From NCBI GenBank assembly GCA_004102645.1, contig CP034928.1, forward strand, positions 1,612,001 through 1,676,000: DNA of 64,000 nt, read 5' to 3'. The position numbers and the translations under genes are program-made. The first letter of the stretch is position 1, and the number at the start of each line of letters is the position of its first letter. The notes below the pieces were generated by a model. That model was not told the origin of the DNA, made no database searches, and was given only the letters and a program-made list of their open reading frames with translations. The DNA is from Candidatus Bipolaricaulis sibiricus (GTDB lineage: Bacteria; Bipolaricaulota; Bipolaricaulia; Bipolaricaulales; Bipolaricaulaceae). Shown here one piece after another: positions 25,398 through 33,927 of the stretch.

Positions 25398-27125
25398 CTA
25401 GATGGGGATCTCCTCGACGGTGTAGATCTCGAGCGTGTCCCCGGTACGAACGTCGTTCCAGTCGCGGATCCGGATCCCGCACTCCCGGCCCGCCTGTACC
25501 TCCCGCACATCATCGGCGAACCGTTTGAGAGACGCGATCTCGCCCACGAACACCTCTTCCCCACCGCGGAACGCCTTGACCCTCCCGCCCCGCACAACGC
25601 GCCCCGTGCGGACGGAGCACCCAGCGATCCGACCCACACCGTCGATGTCGAACGTCTTCAGGACCTCGGCCTCGCCCACCTTGACCTCGCGGTACTCGGG
25701 CCCGAGGAGCCGGCGCAGGGCGCGCCCCACGTCCTGGGCAAGGTCATAGATGATGTCGTAGGTCCGCACGGGGACGTTGCGCTGCTCCGCCAGCCGTGCT
25801 GCCTTCCCGTCCACCCGCACCGCAAACCCGACAACGAGAGGTTGGCCTTCCTCCTCCGCCGAAGCGAGGAGGATGTCGGACTCGGTGACCGGCCCCACGC
25901 CAGCGTGAAGGAGTTGGAGCTCCACCCCATCGGCTTGGAGCGTCCCCAGCTCGTGCCGCGCCGCGTCAAGGGCACCCGTGCTCGCCGCTTTGAGCACCAC
26001 AACGAGCTTCTTCGTCTGGGCGACCTGGATTAGCTCCTCGAACGTCTTCGGAGCGCGGACCGCCCGTCGCTCATCCGCGGTGACCCGCGCCCTCTCCGCC
26101 GCGATGCGGCGCGCTTCGTTGGGGTTCTCGATCCTCTCGACGACCTCTCCCGCCGGGGGAACACCATCCAAGCCGAGGATCTGGACCGGCATCCCCGGTG
26201 TCGCCGCGGCGACACGCTCTCCCCGGTGGTCGAGGAGGGCTCGCACCCGCCCCCACGTGCTCCCCACCAGGATCACGTCCCGCTCCCGCAGGGTCCCGTT
26301 CTTGATCACAGCCGTGGCCAAGGGCCCCCGCGTCGGATCGAGGCTGGACTCGATGATCGTCGCCTCGAGCTTCCCATCTGGGTCCCCATAGATCCCCTCC
26401 ATGTCCGCAACGAGGAGGATCATCTCCAGGAGATCATCCACCCCCTGTCCAGTGAGGGCGGAGAGGGGGACGGTGACCGTTGTCCCTCCCCACTCCTCGG
26501 GGGTGTACCCAAGCTTGGCGAGGTCTTGGAGCACGCGGTCCTTGCTCACCCCAGGCTTGTCCATCTTGTTGATCGCCACGATCATCGGCACCCCGGCGGC
26601 CTTGATGTGGTCCACCGCCTCCACGGTCTGGGCCATCACCCCATCGTCGGCAGCCACGACGAGGACGGCGATATCCGTGACCTGCGCCCCACGAGCGCGC
26701 ATCGCCGTGAACGCACGGTGCCCCGGAGTATCGATGAACGTGATCGCGCGCCCGCCCACGGTCGCTTGGTAGGCACCGATGGACTGGGTGATGCCGCCCG
26801 CTTCCCCTTCGGCGACATGGGCCGCGCGGATCGCGTCAAGAAGGGTTGTCTTCCCGTGATCGATGTGGCCAAGCACGGCCACGATGGGCGGGCGGGGCGC
26901 CCCCCGGGGCTTGGCGGGGGCCTTGGCCCTCTCGGGGGCCGGCGCCTCGGGGAGAGCGGGGGGAACCCTCTCGCGGAAGAACTCGCGGATGAGCTCCGCC
27001 TCCTCGTCGGTGATCGTGCTCACCGCCCGCAATCCGGGCATCCCCAGCTCGCCGAGCGCCTCCAGGAGGTCCCGGGACGGAACCCCGAGGTCACGGGCGA
27101 TCTCGTACACGCGTTTCTTGGTCAA
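25398..27125 (-). CDS. infB: Translation initiation factor IF-2
   Basis: A 575-residue GTPase that delivers initiator fMet-tRNA to the 30S subunit and promotes subunit joining. It has one short IF2-N module at the N-terminus ([21 protein letters not shown]), then a short linker. The G domain shows GHIDHGKTT (G1), DTPGHRAF (G3) and NKMD (G4). Domains II-IV follow, ending [17 protein letters not shown]. It lacks the long N-terminal extension of E. coli IF-2, giving a compact form. Start: TTG at 27125 preceded by GGAGGAGG. The upstream neighbour is rpmH rather than nusA, the more usual partner. Confidence 0.97.
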   Translation of the reverse strand: MTKKRVYEIARDLGVPSRDLLEALGELGMPGLRAVSTITDEEAELIREFFRERVPPALPEAPAPERAKAPAKPRGAPRPPIVAVLGHIDHGKTTLLDAIRAAHVAEGEAGGITQSIGAYQATVGGRAITFIDTPGHRAFTAMRARGAQVTDIAVLVVAADDGVMAQTVEAVDHIKAAGVPMIVAINKMDKPGVSKDRVLQDLAKLGYTPEEWGGTTVTVPLSALTGQGVDDLLEMILLVADMEGIYGDPDGKLEATIIESSLDPTRGPLATAVIKNGTLRERDVILVGSTWGRVRALLDHRGERVAAATPGMPVQILGLDGVPPAGEVVERIENPNEARRIAAERARVTADERRAVRAPKTFEELIQVAQTKKLVVVLKAASTGALDAARHELGTLQADGVELQLLHAGVGPVTESDILLASAEEEGQPLVVGFAVRVDGKAARLAEQRNVPVRTYDIIYDLAQDVGRALRRLLGPEYREVKVGEAEVLKTFDIDGVGRIAGCSVRTGRVVRGGRVKAFRGGEEVFVGEIASLKRFADDVREVQAGRECGIRIRDWNDVRTGDTLEIYTVEEIPI

Positions 27126-27144
27126 GTTCCTCCTCCGCCGTCCG

Positions 27145-27285
27145 TCAGACCGGCGTCAGCCGATGCCGTCCCTTCTTCCTCCTCCGGGCGAGCACGGCCC
27201 GTCCCGCCGGCGTCCGCTTGCGGGCCAGGAACCCGTGGACGCGGTACCTGCGCCGACGATGGGGTTGAAAAGTGCGCTTGGGCAT
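27145..27285 (-). CDS. rpmH: 50S ribosomal protein L34
   Basis: A 46-residue, very basic protein: [20 protein letters not shown], continuing [20 protein letters not shown]. The block RTFQP...RVHGFxAR...GRxVLxxRRxKGRxxL is diagnostic of L34. Start: ATG at 27285 with AAGGAGG upstream; stop at 27145, 19 bases before the TTG of infB. L34 is usually beside dnaA and rnpA near the origin; here it heads the infB operon and no rnpA is near. Confidence 0.95.
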   Translation of the reverse strand: MPKRTFQPHRRRRYRVHGFLARKRTPAGRAVLARRRKKGRHRLTPV

Positions 27286-27306
27286 GAGTTCCTCCTTCTC
27301 ATCCGC

Positions 27307-28002
27307 TCACCGTAACTTTGCCCATTCTCCCTTGGTTTCGTCCGGGGTGCAACTTCCACGGCATTCCCCGAGCCGCGGCGCAAGGAGATCCTGCACACAT
27401 GCCCATCGTGTGCGGCAGATCGGAGGGAGGGTCCCCTCCTCCGCCAGCCACGAGGCGAGGTACTGCTGGACCTTGGGTTCAGCGGGATAACCCCACCCGA
27501 AGTCCCCAAACCGCTGGCGCAGGGCAACCACGTACCCATCCCGCACCACCTTCGCCAGCAGCGAGGCCGCAGCGACAGCCGGATGATCGCGGTCCGCCTT
27601 GGGGAAGGCATCGATGGTCGGAGGGGGAGAAGCGCACCGCGCGGAGAGGGCGGCCACGAACCTCCCCACGGCAAGGGGGGCAACCGGGGCATCAACCACG
27701 ACACGCTCCGGCCCCAGGCGGTCCACCAAGCTGGCCGCGGCAGCGAGCTCAAGTGACGTCAAGCTGCCCCCATCCACGGCAGAGGCCGGGATGACCACCA
27801 CCCTCCCCCGGGCGCCTGCGGCGGTCAGTGCCCTCACCACAGCGAGTCGCCTTGCGCGCGGCACGAGCTTCGAGTCCCGCACCCCCAGCTCCCACAGGCC
27901 CGCGAGGCCCTCCTCCACCACGCACACCCCAGCGACAACGAGCGGCCCCAGCACCGCCCCCCGTCCCGCTTCGTCGATCCCGAGAACCGCCCCCACCCTC
28001 AC
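27307..28002 (-). CDS. rnhB: Ribonuclease HII
   Basis: A 231-residue nuclease that nicks 5' of ribonucleotides in DNA and removes RNA from RNA-DNA hybrids. The first catalytic pair is in VLGIDEAGRGAVLGPLVVAG (Asp-Glu), followed by VRDSKLV, and later AFPKADRDHPAVAAASLLAKVVRD, the conserved Lys/Asp region. The GTG at 28002 was chosen because it overlaps the rhomboid stop as GTGA and lies a few codons before the catalytic DEAGRG; longer frames would run into the rhomboid gene. It is co-directional with rpmH-infB, 21 bases upstream of rpmH. Confidence 0.93.
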   Translation of the reverse strand: MRVGAVLGIDEAGRGAVLGPLVVAGVCVVEEGLAGLWELGVRDSKLVPRARRLAVVRALTAAGARGRVVVIPASAVDGGSLTSLELAAAASLVDRLGPERVVVDAPVAPLAVGRFVAALSARCASPPPTIDAFPKADRDHPAVAAASLLAKVVRDGYVVALRQRFGDFGWGYPAEPKVQQYLASWLAEEGTLPPICRTRWACVQDLLAPRLGECRGSCTPDETKGEWAKLR

Positions 28003-28829
28003 CGCCAGTACCGACGGTCGCGCCGCCACCACGTCACGAGGCCCGGGGCTACCTCTCGACGCTTGAGGGGGAACACAAGGAGGGCTCCCGCGAGGAACCC
28101 CCCGATGTGCGCGAACCACGCCACCCCCTCCGCCCCCCCCAGATCAACCAGGCCCGAGAAGAGTTGCATCAGGAACCAGAACCCGAGCAGGATCAGCGCC
28201 GGGATCTCCACGAAATGGAAGAAGAAAAACAGCGGGACCACCGTCAGCACCCGGGCCCATGGGAAGAGAACGAGATAGGCGCCCAGCACGCCCGCGATCG
28301 CCCCCGAGGCCCCGATCATGGGCACCGTCGACCGGGCGCTTACCGCTGCCTGAAGCATCGCCCCCCCCACCCCAGCGAGGAGGTAGAAGAGGAGGAACCT
28401 CCACCGCCCGAGGGCGGCCTCGACGTTGTCCCCGAAGATCCACAGGTAGAGCATGTTCCCCAGGAGATGGAGCCACCCCCCGTGGAGGAACATCGAGGTG
28501 AGGATTGTGAGCCAGATCGGGAACGGCACCGTGGGAGCGAGGTCTGTCCCCAACCACAGCTCGGCCGGGATGAGCCCGAAGCGGATCACGAACTGGTCGC
28601 GCTCCGTGATCGGGTAGAGGCAGCCCCGCCCGTACCTCCGGTACAGGAGGGGATCGAACCCGGGCGCGGGCTGGCCGAATGTACTCTCCCACGCGCAGCG
28701 ATCGAGGAACACGAGCACGCGGTCGGAGTAGCTCAACGTGTAGAGGAAAGCGACCATGTTGAGGGCGATGAGAACGATCGTGACGTAGGGCACGATCCCG
28801 CTCGGTCGGCCATCGCGCAACGGAATCAT
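27999..28829 (-). CDS. Rhomboid family intramembrane serine protease
   Basis: A 276-residue polytopic membrane protein. The catalytic Ser is in MIGASGAIAGVLGAYLVLFP (GxSG, about residue 168) and the catalytic His in WFAHIGGFLAGALLVF (about residue 244). LHGGWLHLLGNMLYLWIFGDNVE is the conserved HxxxN region after the large first loop. Six to seven hydrophobic segments are visible. Rhomboids cut transmembrane helices of other proteins; the substrate is unknown here. It is followed by rnhB with a 4-base overlap. Start: ATG at 28829, the domain start. Confidence 0.95.
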   Translation of the reverse strand: MIPLRDGRPSGIVPYVTIVLIALNMVAFLYTLSYSDRVLVFLDRCAWESTFGQPAPGFDPLLYRRYGRGCLYPITERDQFVIRFGLIPAELWLGTDLAPTVPFPIWLTILTSMFLHGGWLHLLGNMLYLWIFGDNVEAALGRWRFLLFYLLAGVGGAMLQAAVSARSTVPMIGASGAIAGVLGAYLVLFPWARVLTVVPLFFFFHFVEIPALILLGFWFLMQLFSGLVDLGGAEGVAWFAHIGGFLAGALLVFPLKRREVAPGLVTWWRRDRRYWR

Positions 28830-28927
28830 CTCAGCTCCTCGCGTTCCATTCTAGCGCTCCTAAGGAGGGGGCGGTAGTTGTGCCTGCATCGCCTTCCCTA
28901 TACCATGCCCGGACAAAGGAGGCGAAG

Positions 28928-29959
28928 GTGGAGCTTCTGCGCAAGCTGTCCGAAGCAGCGGGAATCCCCGGCCGGGAGGACGAGGTGCGGGGGATCGTTC
29001 GCGGCGCCCTGAAGGGGCACGTCGACACAATGGAGGTGGACAGGCTCGGGAACTTGATCGCCCACAAGCGAGGCAAGGGGCCGAAGGTGGTCGTGGCTGG
29101 ACACATGGACGAGATCGGATTCCTCGTGTCCCACGTCGACGAGGAGACGGGGTTCCTGCGGATCGAGCCCGTGGGCGGATTCGACCCCCGCACCCTCATC
29201 GCCTCCCGGGTCACCGTCCATGCCCAGGGCGGTCCACTTACCGGCCTCATCGGAACGAAGCCGATCCACATCCTCACCGAGGAGGAGAAGAAGAAGGAGA
29301 TCCGCGTTCAGGACTTGTTCGTGGACGTCGGGGTCCCGGGGAAGAAGGTAGCGAAGAAGGTGCGGGTCGGTGACCCGGTGACCCTCGCCCAGTCGTTCAC
29401 CCAGGTGGGGGACCTTGTCTCGGGGAAGGCTCTCGATGACCGGGTCGGCGTGTACGTGGGGATCGAGGCCCTGCGCAGACTGAAGAGCCACCAGGCCGAC
29501 GTGTACTTCGTGGGGACAGTCCAGGAAGAGATTGGCCTACGCGGGGCGCGGGCGAGCGCGTTCGCGATCGATCCCGACATCGGTGTGGCCCTCGACGTCA
29601 CCCTCGCCTGCGACATGCCCGGGGTGTCCGCTCACGAGCAGGTCACAAAGCTCGGTAAGGGCGTGGCGATCAAGCTCAAGGACTCCGCGTCGATTTCCCA
29701 TCCCGGCCTCGTACGGTTCCTTGTCGACCTCGCCGAGAAGAAGAAGATCCCGTACCAGATGGAGATTCTCCCCCGTGGCGGAACCGACGCCGGCGCGATC
29801 CAGCTCGCGCGGGAGGGAGCGGCGGTGGTGACCCTGTCCGTGCCCACCCGGTACGTGCACTCCGTGGTGGAGGCCGCCCACGTCGAGGACATTGAGGCCG
29901 CGATCAAGCTCCTCACCGCGTTCCTCGAGACCTGCCACCAGGCCGAGCTCAAGCTGTGA
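28928..29959 (+). CDS. M42 family metallopeptidase (glutamyl aminopeptidase/endoglucanase-type)
   Basis: A 343-residue dinuclear-metal aminopeptidase that usually forms a tetrahedral dodecamer and trims peptides. Metal and catalytic motifs: VVAGHMDEIGFLV (His, Asp), KALDDRVGVY (Asp), FVGTVQEEIGLRGA (catalytic Glu-Glu), GVALDVTLA and the closing VPTRYVHSVVE (His). I chose the GTG at 28928 because AAAGGAGG lies 5 bases upstream and VELLRKLSEAAGIPGREDE matches the family start; the GTG at 28880 would add 16 non-conserved residues. The amidohydrolase gene starts 13 bases after its stop, so the two are probably co-transcribed. Confidence 0.93.
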   Translation: MELLRKLSEAAGIPGREDEVRGIVRGALKGHVDTMEVDRLGNLIAHKRGKGPKVVVAGHMDEIGFLVSHVDEETGFLRIEPVGGFDPRTLIASRVTVHAQGGPLTGLIGTKPIHILTEEEKKKEIRVQDLFVDVGVPGKKVAKKVRVGDPVTLAQSFTQVGDLVSGKALDDRVGVYVGIEALRRLKSHQADVYFVGTVQEEIGLRGARASAFAIDPDIGVALDVTLACDMPGVSAHEQVTKLGKGVAIKLKDSASISHPGLVRFLVDLAEKKKIPYQMEILPRGGTDAGAIQLAREGAAVVTLSVPTRYVHSVVEAAHVEDIEAAIKLLTAFLETCHQAELKL

Positions 29960-29972
29960 CGGGTGACGAGGG

Positions 29973-31361
29973 ATGGGTGACGGAGATCAGAAGCGCGTGA
30001 ACAGGGTCCTCTTCCACGACGTGGACGTGATCGCCACGTTCGACGCCGCGCGGCGCGAGCTGCGCGGCGGGTGGCTCCTCGTCGAGGGAAACCGAATCGC
30101 TGCCCTCGGTGAGGGGAGCCCACCGCGGGGTCCGTTCAGCGAGGTGGTCTCGGGCCGCGATCGGGTGATGATCCCAGGGATGGTGAACACTCACCATCAC
30201 CTGTACCAAACCCTGTTCCGCGCCGTGCCCGGGGCCCAGGACAAGGAGCTCTTCGATTGGCTTCAGTTCCTGTACGAGGTGTGGCGGGGGATCGACGAGG
30301 ACGCGGTGCGCACCTCGGCAATCGTGGGGTGCGTCGAGCTTCTCCTATCGGGATGCACGACGACCACCGACCACCTTTACCTCTTCCCCCGCGGGAAGGA
30401 GAAGCTCACCGACCTCGAGATCGAGGCAGGGCGCGAGGTCGGAGTCCGTTTCCATCCTACACGGGGCTCGATGTCCCTGTCCCGCGATGAGGGGGGCCTT
30501 CCCCCGCCGGATGTGGTCCAAAAGGATGAAGAAATCCTTCGGGACAGCGAGCGAATCATCAGTCGGTGGCATGATCCGTCGCCGGGGGCGATGGTGCGGA
30601 TTGCCCTCGCCCCGTGCTCGCCGTTCTCCGTGACGCGGGAACTTATGCGCGACACCGCCAAACTGGCCCGGGAACATGGGCTCCTCCTCCACACCCACCT
30701 CGCCGAGACCACGGACGAAGAGGAATTCTGCCTCGCGAAGTTTGGAATGCGGCCCGTGGACTACCTGGAGAGCGTGGGCTGGCTCGCGGACGACGTATGG
30801 CTCGCCCACCTCGTCCACATCACCCCCCACGATATCACCACCCTCGCCCGGGCCGGGGTAGGGATGGCCCACTGCCCAACCTCGAACATGATCCTCGGGT
30901 CGGGGATCGCCCCCGTCCCAGAGGTCCTCCGGGCTGGGATGGCGGTCGGCCTAGGCGTGGATGGCTCGGCCTCGAACGACACCTCGAACATGATCCGCGA
31001 GGTGCGGCAGGCGATGCTCGTGGCCCGGGTTAAGTACGGAGCGAGGGCGATGTCCGCCCGCCAGGCGCTTGAGCTCGCCACCGTGGGCGGCGCGAGGGTC
31101 CTCCACTGGGACCAGGAGGTTGGCTCCCTCGAAGCGGGCAAGTGCGCGGACCTCTCGCTGTGGGACCTCTCCACCCTCGAGTTCGCCGGCGCGGCGGACC
31201 CCGTGGCCGCCATCGTCCACTGCGGGGCCCAGTACGCCGACCTGGTGATGGTGAACGGGGAGTTCCGCGTCCGGGGAGGGCGGCTCGTAGAGGAGCGCCT
31301 GTACGATTTCGTCCCCCGCCAACGGGCGATCGCACAGAAGCTCGTCGGAGGAAGTGGATGA
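29973..31361 (+). CDS. Amidohydrolase of the 8-oxoguanine deaminase / TRZ-ATZ group
   Basis: A 462-residue metal-dependent hydrolase of the SsnA/AtzA/guanine-deaminase-like branch. Metal ligands: PGMVNTHHHLYQTLFRAVPG (HxH, about residues 74-76), HTHLAET (about 232), LAHLVHI (about 270) and the Asp in GLGVDGSASND (about 327). The TLFRAVPGAQDKELFDWL stretch and the ASND motif are characteristic of 8-oxoguanine deaminase-like proteins, so purine or triazine-like ring deamination is the best guess. An ATG at 29973 and a GTG at 29997 are both possible starts. The stop overlaps the next gene as ATGA. Confidence 0.85.
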   Translation: MGDGDQKRVNRVLFHDVDVIATFDAARRELRGGWLLVEGNRIAALGEGSPPRGPFSEVVSGRDRVMIPGMVNTHHHLYQTLFRAVPGAQDKELFDWLQFLYEVWRGIDEDAVRTSAIVGCVELLLSGCTTTTDHLYLFPRGKEKLTDLEIEAGREVGVRFHPTRGSMSLSRDEGGLPPPDVVQKDEEILRDSERIISRWHDPSPGAMVRIALAPCSPFSVTRELMRDTAKLAREHGLLLHTHLAETTDEEEFCLAKFGMRPVDYLESVGWLADDVWLAHLVHITPHDITTLARAGVGMAHCPTSNMILGSGIAPVPEVLRAGMAVGLGVDGSASNDTSNMIREVRQAMLVARVKYGARAMSARQALELATVGGARVLHWDQEVGSLEAGKCADLSLWDLSTLEFAGAADPVAAIVHCGAQYADLVMVNGEFRVRGGRLVEERLYDFVPRQRAIAQKLVGGSG

Positions 31362-31639
31362 AGGTCGAGGTCCACGTGCTCTTCCCGTTCCGGGCCGAGA
31401 TCGGCGAGGGACCGGTCTCCCTCGACCTCCCGTCCGGAGCGGACATCGCGGCGGCGGTTGGGGCGCTGGTGGAGCGATACCCCCACCTTCGGGGACGGAT
31501 CTACGGATCCGACGGCCGGATCGGCCGCCACGTTTCGGCCCTCGTCAACGGGACCTCTATCCAGTTCAAGCAGGGACTCGCCACACCCCTATCTCACGGG
31601 GACGTCCTCACCCTTCTCCCGCCGGTAGGCGGGGGGTGA
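31358..31639 (+). CDS. MoaD/ThiS-family ubiquitin-like sulfur carrier protein
   Basis: A 93-residue beta-grasp protein: MKVEVHVLFPFRAEIGEGPV, then LDLPSGADIAAAVGALVERYP, ALVNG and HGDVLTLLPPVGGG. The C-terminal double Gly is the site that is adenylated and thiocarboxylated in molybdopterin or thiamine synthesis. No moaE, moeB or thiF homologue is adjacent, so the pathway is unknown. Molybdopterin is the more likely because of the ALVNG and LLPPVGGG phrasing. Start: ATG at 31358, overlapping the amidohydrolase stop as ATGA. The gene is followed by convergent tRNA genes. Confidence 0.85.
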   Translation: MKVEVHVLFPFRAEIGEGPVSLDLPSGADIAAAVGALVERYPHLRGRIYGSDGRIGRHVSALVNGTSIQFKQGLATPLSHGDVLTLLPPVGGG

Positions 31640-31689
31640 GGTTCCACCACCCAGGGATCTCAGCAGGGAGAACCGCGGTACCGCCGGCT

Positions 31690-31766
31690 TGGTGGGTGGT
31701 GCAGGAGTTGAACCTGCGACCCCGCGCACGTCAAGCGCGTGCTCTACCAAGCTGAGCTAACCACCC
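31690..31766 (-). tRNA. tRNA-Val (GAC)
   Basis: On the minus strand a full cloverleaf starts GGGTGGTTAGCTCAGCTTGG. The anticodon loop is TTGACGT (anticodon GAC) on a GC stem, the T arm is GCAGGTTCAACTCCTGC, and the acceptor ACCACCC ends with A and an encoded CCA. 77 nt. Confidence 0.97.
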
Positions 31767-31845
31767 GCAACATCGATTGACCGGTTCTCGGTGCAATGGT
31801 CCGACCGCTCTAACCTGCAACCGACCAACTCTGCGACCAGCTTCC

Positions 31846-31921
31846 TGGAGGCGGCGCCCGGATTTGAACCGGGGAATAAGGGATTTGCAGTCCCTCGCCT
31901 TTGCCGCTTGGCTACGCCGCC
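31846..31921 (-). tRNA. tRNA-Cys (GCA)
   Basis: On the minus strand: acceptor GGCGGCG pairing with CGCCGCC, D arm TAGCCAAGCGGCAAAGGC, anticodon loop CTGCAAA (anticodon GCA) on a GGGA/TCCC stem, T arm CCGGTTCAAATCCGG, discriminator T and encoded CCA. 76 nt. It is 4 bases downstream of the tmRNA 3' end, so the two are likely processed from one transcript. Confidence 0.97.
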
Positions 31922-31925
31922 CCTC

Positions 31926-32282
31926 TGGTGGAGGTGGGGGGAGTCGAACCCCCGTCCGAAAACCCCTCGGCTTCGGCTTCTACAAGCTTAGCCCGCGTTC
32001 TTGTTCTCGGGCGTCACGCTCCCACGGGCGGGATCGCTCGGCCCCCAGCCTCGTTGAGTTTCGTCCAGCCGGCCCAAGGCCAGCCACCTGGACTAGCCCG
32101 TCTTGTCGACGCCCGGCGGCACCCCACGGGCGGGGGAACCCCAGACGGCCTACGCCTAGTTCAGGGCGTAAGCAGGAACAGTTGCGTAGTCGGCATTTGT
32201 TTGCCGTTCCGCCGGATTTAGGAGGAGACGGCCCTCCGCTTGCTGCCTGGCCTCGGTGTTCCCGTCGAGACCGGTCACCCCC
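31926..32282 (-). ncRNA. ssrA: Transfer-messenger RNA (tmRNA)
   Basis: A one-piece tmRNA of about 357 nt that rescues stalled ribosomes with SmpB. 5' end: GGGGGTGACCGGTCTCGACG. 3' end: TTTTCGGACGGGGGTTCGAC, then CCCCCCACCTCCACCA with encoded CCA; GGGGGTG pairs with CACCTCC. The tag frame that ends in two in-frame TAG codons reads NADYATVPAYALN at its end (around 32195-32156). A plausible resume codon is GCG at 32212, giving AERQ before TNADY, but the resume codon is not certain. Helices and pseudoknots were not modelled. Confidence 0.95.
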
Positions 32283-32292
32283 AAGCTCCTGG

Positions 32293-32298
32293 ATTATA
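32293..32298 (-). promoter_or_regulatory. -10 element of the tmRNA promoter
   Basis: A perfect TATAAT on the minus strand, 10 bases before the mature tmRNA 5' end at 32282. No convincing -35 hexamer is visible at the right spacing, so it may rely on upstream or extended elements. It lies in the 38-base gap between ssrA and the divergent comEC start. Confidence 0.5.
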
Positions 32299-32320
32299 CT
32301 CCCTGCGGAGGCGATGGCCA

Positions 32321-33853
32321 GTGGGACGAGCTCTTCTCCCCGGACTCGGGGCGGCGCTCGGGTTCGGGATCGCGTTCGGCTACCTTCTCACCCCCGGCCT
32401 CTCTGCGATGGCTGCAGCGGGAGGGGCCCTGATCGTCGCGGCAGCGCGGCGATCCCCCATCGCCCTGTGGGTGGCAGCGTGTGCGCTTGGCGCCGGTCTT
32501 GCCGTTCCAGAGACCCTTCCTTCCCACTACGCCTTCCAGCTCCCCAACCTCCGCGAGGTTACGGGCCGGGTTCTCGACATCCCCGAGCCACGCACGAAGA
32601 ACGTCTCGTTCACCCTCTCCGTGGACACCCTTGGGGTGGACCTGCTGGCGTACGTCCCCCGTCATCCAGCAGTCGGACCTGGGGACCAGGTAAAGGTCAT
32701 CGGCCGATGGGGACTGCCTCAGCCGGAAGGATGGCGGGCGGGTCTGGCCCGCCGCGGGATCCACGGGCTGTTCTGGGCAGACGAGGTTGAGGTTCTTGCA
32801 CCGGGTCCGCCCTCGCTCGCCCGCTGGGCGTCCCACGTTCGACAGACCCTGCTTAGTCACCTGTACCGGGTGGCCCCAGAGGGGACCGAGCGTGCTTCCC
32901 CCGCACTGGACCTGCTTGCTGCGCTGCTCCTCGGAGCGCGGGGCATGTTCCCAAGCGAGGAACAACAGGCGTTCCGGACAGCTGGTGTGGCCCACGTCCT
33001 CGCTCTGTCCGGCCTTCACGTCGGGATACTCGTCGCCGGTGGATGGTGGCTCCTCGGCCTGGTGAGAGTACGCCCAGCGTGGCGGTACCTCGTCCTGGTC
33101 CCAGCGGTCGGGTTCTACGTGCTCGTCGGTGGAGCACGGGTATCGCTGATCCGGGCAGCGATCATGTTCGCAGTGCTTGGCTTGTTCTGGCTTCTGCTGG
33201 AGCGAGGGTGGGTTCTGCGTAGATGGCTCGATCCTGTCCAGGGGCTTGCGCTGGCGGCAACCGTCGTCCTCCTCGTCTGGCCATGGTCCGCTCTCGACAC
33301 AGGTTTTCAGCTGTCGTTCCTTGCCACAGGGGGGATCGTCGTACTCCTTCCCGGTTGGACGGGGTCCGACCTGCGCCGCCGCCTTCCGGGTTGGACCCGA
33401 AGGGCTGCGGACCTTCTCGCGGTGACCCTGTGTGCCCAGGCGGGGGCCGTTCCCGTCATCGGGACCGTCTTCGGCCACGTGTCGCCGTACGGGATCCTGG
33501 CAAACGTCGTCCTCGTCCCGTGGACCGGCCTCCTCCTCTGGGGCGGGATTCTCGTCATCGCGCTTGCCGCGCTCCCGATCTCGCTTCCACTGACGTTCCT
33601 CGTCGAGGCCGTGCTCGTCGGTCCCTACTTGGCCATCGTCCAATGGGTGTCGGGGCTCCCCGGGGCCTCGCTCGTCGTCGGTCCGGGGTTTGGCGCGTGG
33701 TGCCTGTTGGCCGCGCTGGGCATTCTGCTCCTGCGTGTGATCGCGGAGGAGCCCGGTAGCCCGTGTGCGAGCCCGTCGCGTTGCCGCGGGCCGCGCGGAG
33801 AAGACCCACTCCGTGCGAAACGCGTGGCACCTCGTTCGCCCTCGGTGGGTTGA
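32321..33853 (+). CDS. comEC: ComEC/Rec2-family DNA uptake channel protein, short form
   Basis: A 510-residue inner-membrane protein of the ComEC family, which moves single-stranded DNA across the membrane during transformation. The N-terminus has several hydrophobic segments, then the OB-like DUF4131 region (REVTGRVLDIPEPRTKNVSF, GDQVKVIGRWGLPQP). The competence domain follows with the hallmarks LLAALLLGARGMFPSEEQQA, FRTAGVAHVLALSGLHVGIL, GGARVSLIRAAIMFAV and LSFLATGGIVVLLP. The C-terminal metallo-beta-lactamase domain of long ComEC proteins is absent; the frame ends in a basic tail. Start: GTG at 32321 with GGAGG upstream; longer frames would overlap tmRNA. dprA lies 1.8 kb away. Confidence 0.9.
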   Translation: MGRALLPGLGAALGFGIAFGYLLTPGLSAMAAAGGALIVAAARRSPIALWVAACALGAGLAVPETLPSHYAFQLPNLREVTGRVLDIPEPRTKNVSFTLSVDTLGVDLLAYVPRHPAVGPGDQVKVIGRWGLPQPEGWRAGLARRGIHGLFWADEVEVLAPGPPSLARWASHVRQTLLSHLYRVAPEGTERASPALDLLAALLLGARGMFPSEEQQAFRTAGVAHVLALSGLHVGILVAGGWWLLGLVRVRPAWRYLVLVPAVGFYVLVGGARVSLIRAAIMFAVLGLFWLLLERGWVLRRWLDPVQGLALAATVVLLVWPWSALDTGFQLSFLATGGIVVLLPGWTGSDLRRRLPGWTRRAADLLAVTLCAQAGAVPVIGTVFGHVSPYGILANVVLVPWTGLLLWGGILVIALAALPISLPLTFLVEAVLVGPYLAIVQWVSGLPGASLVVGPGFGAWCLLAALGILLLRVIAEEPGSPCASPSRCRGPRGEDPLRAKRVAPRSPSVG

Positions 33854-33927
33854 GTCGGTCGGTTTGGAGGGTGGAACAGGTCGCTGTGTTCGCCCGACCT
33901 GTAGATCACCGGACCGCCCCACGGGGG

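Noticed and set aside
31640-32282. tRNA/tmRNA cluster as an integration site for a mobile element
   Set aside because: tRNA and tmRNA genes are frequent attachment sites, but no integrase, direct repeat of a tRNA or tmRNA 3' end, or foreign-looking block is adjacent.
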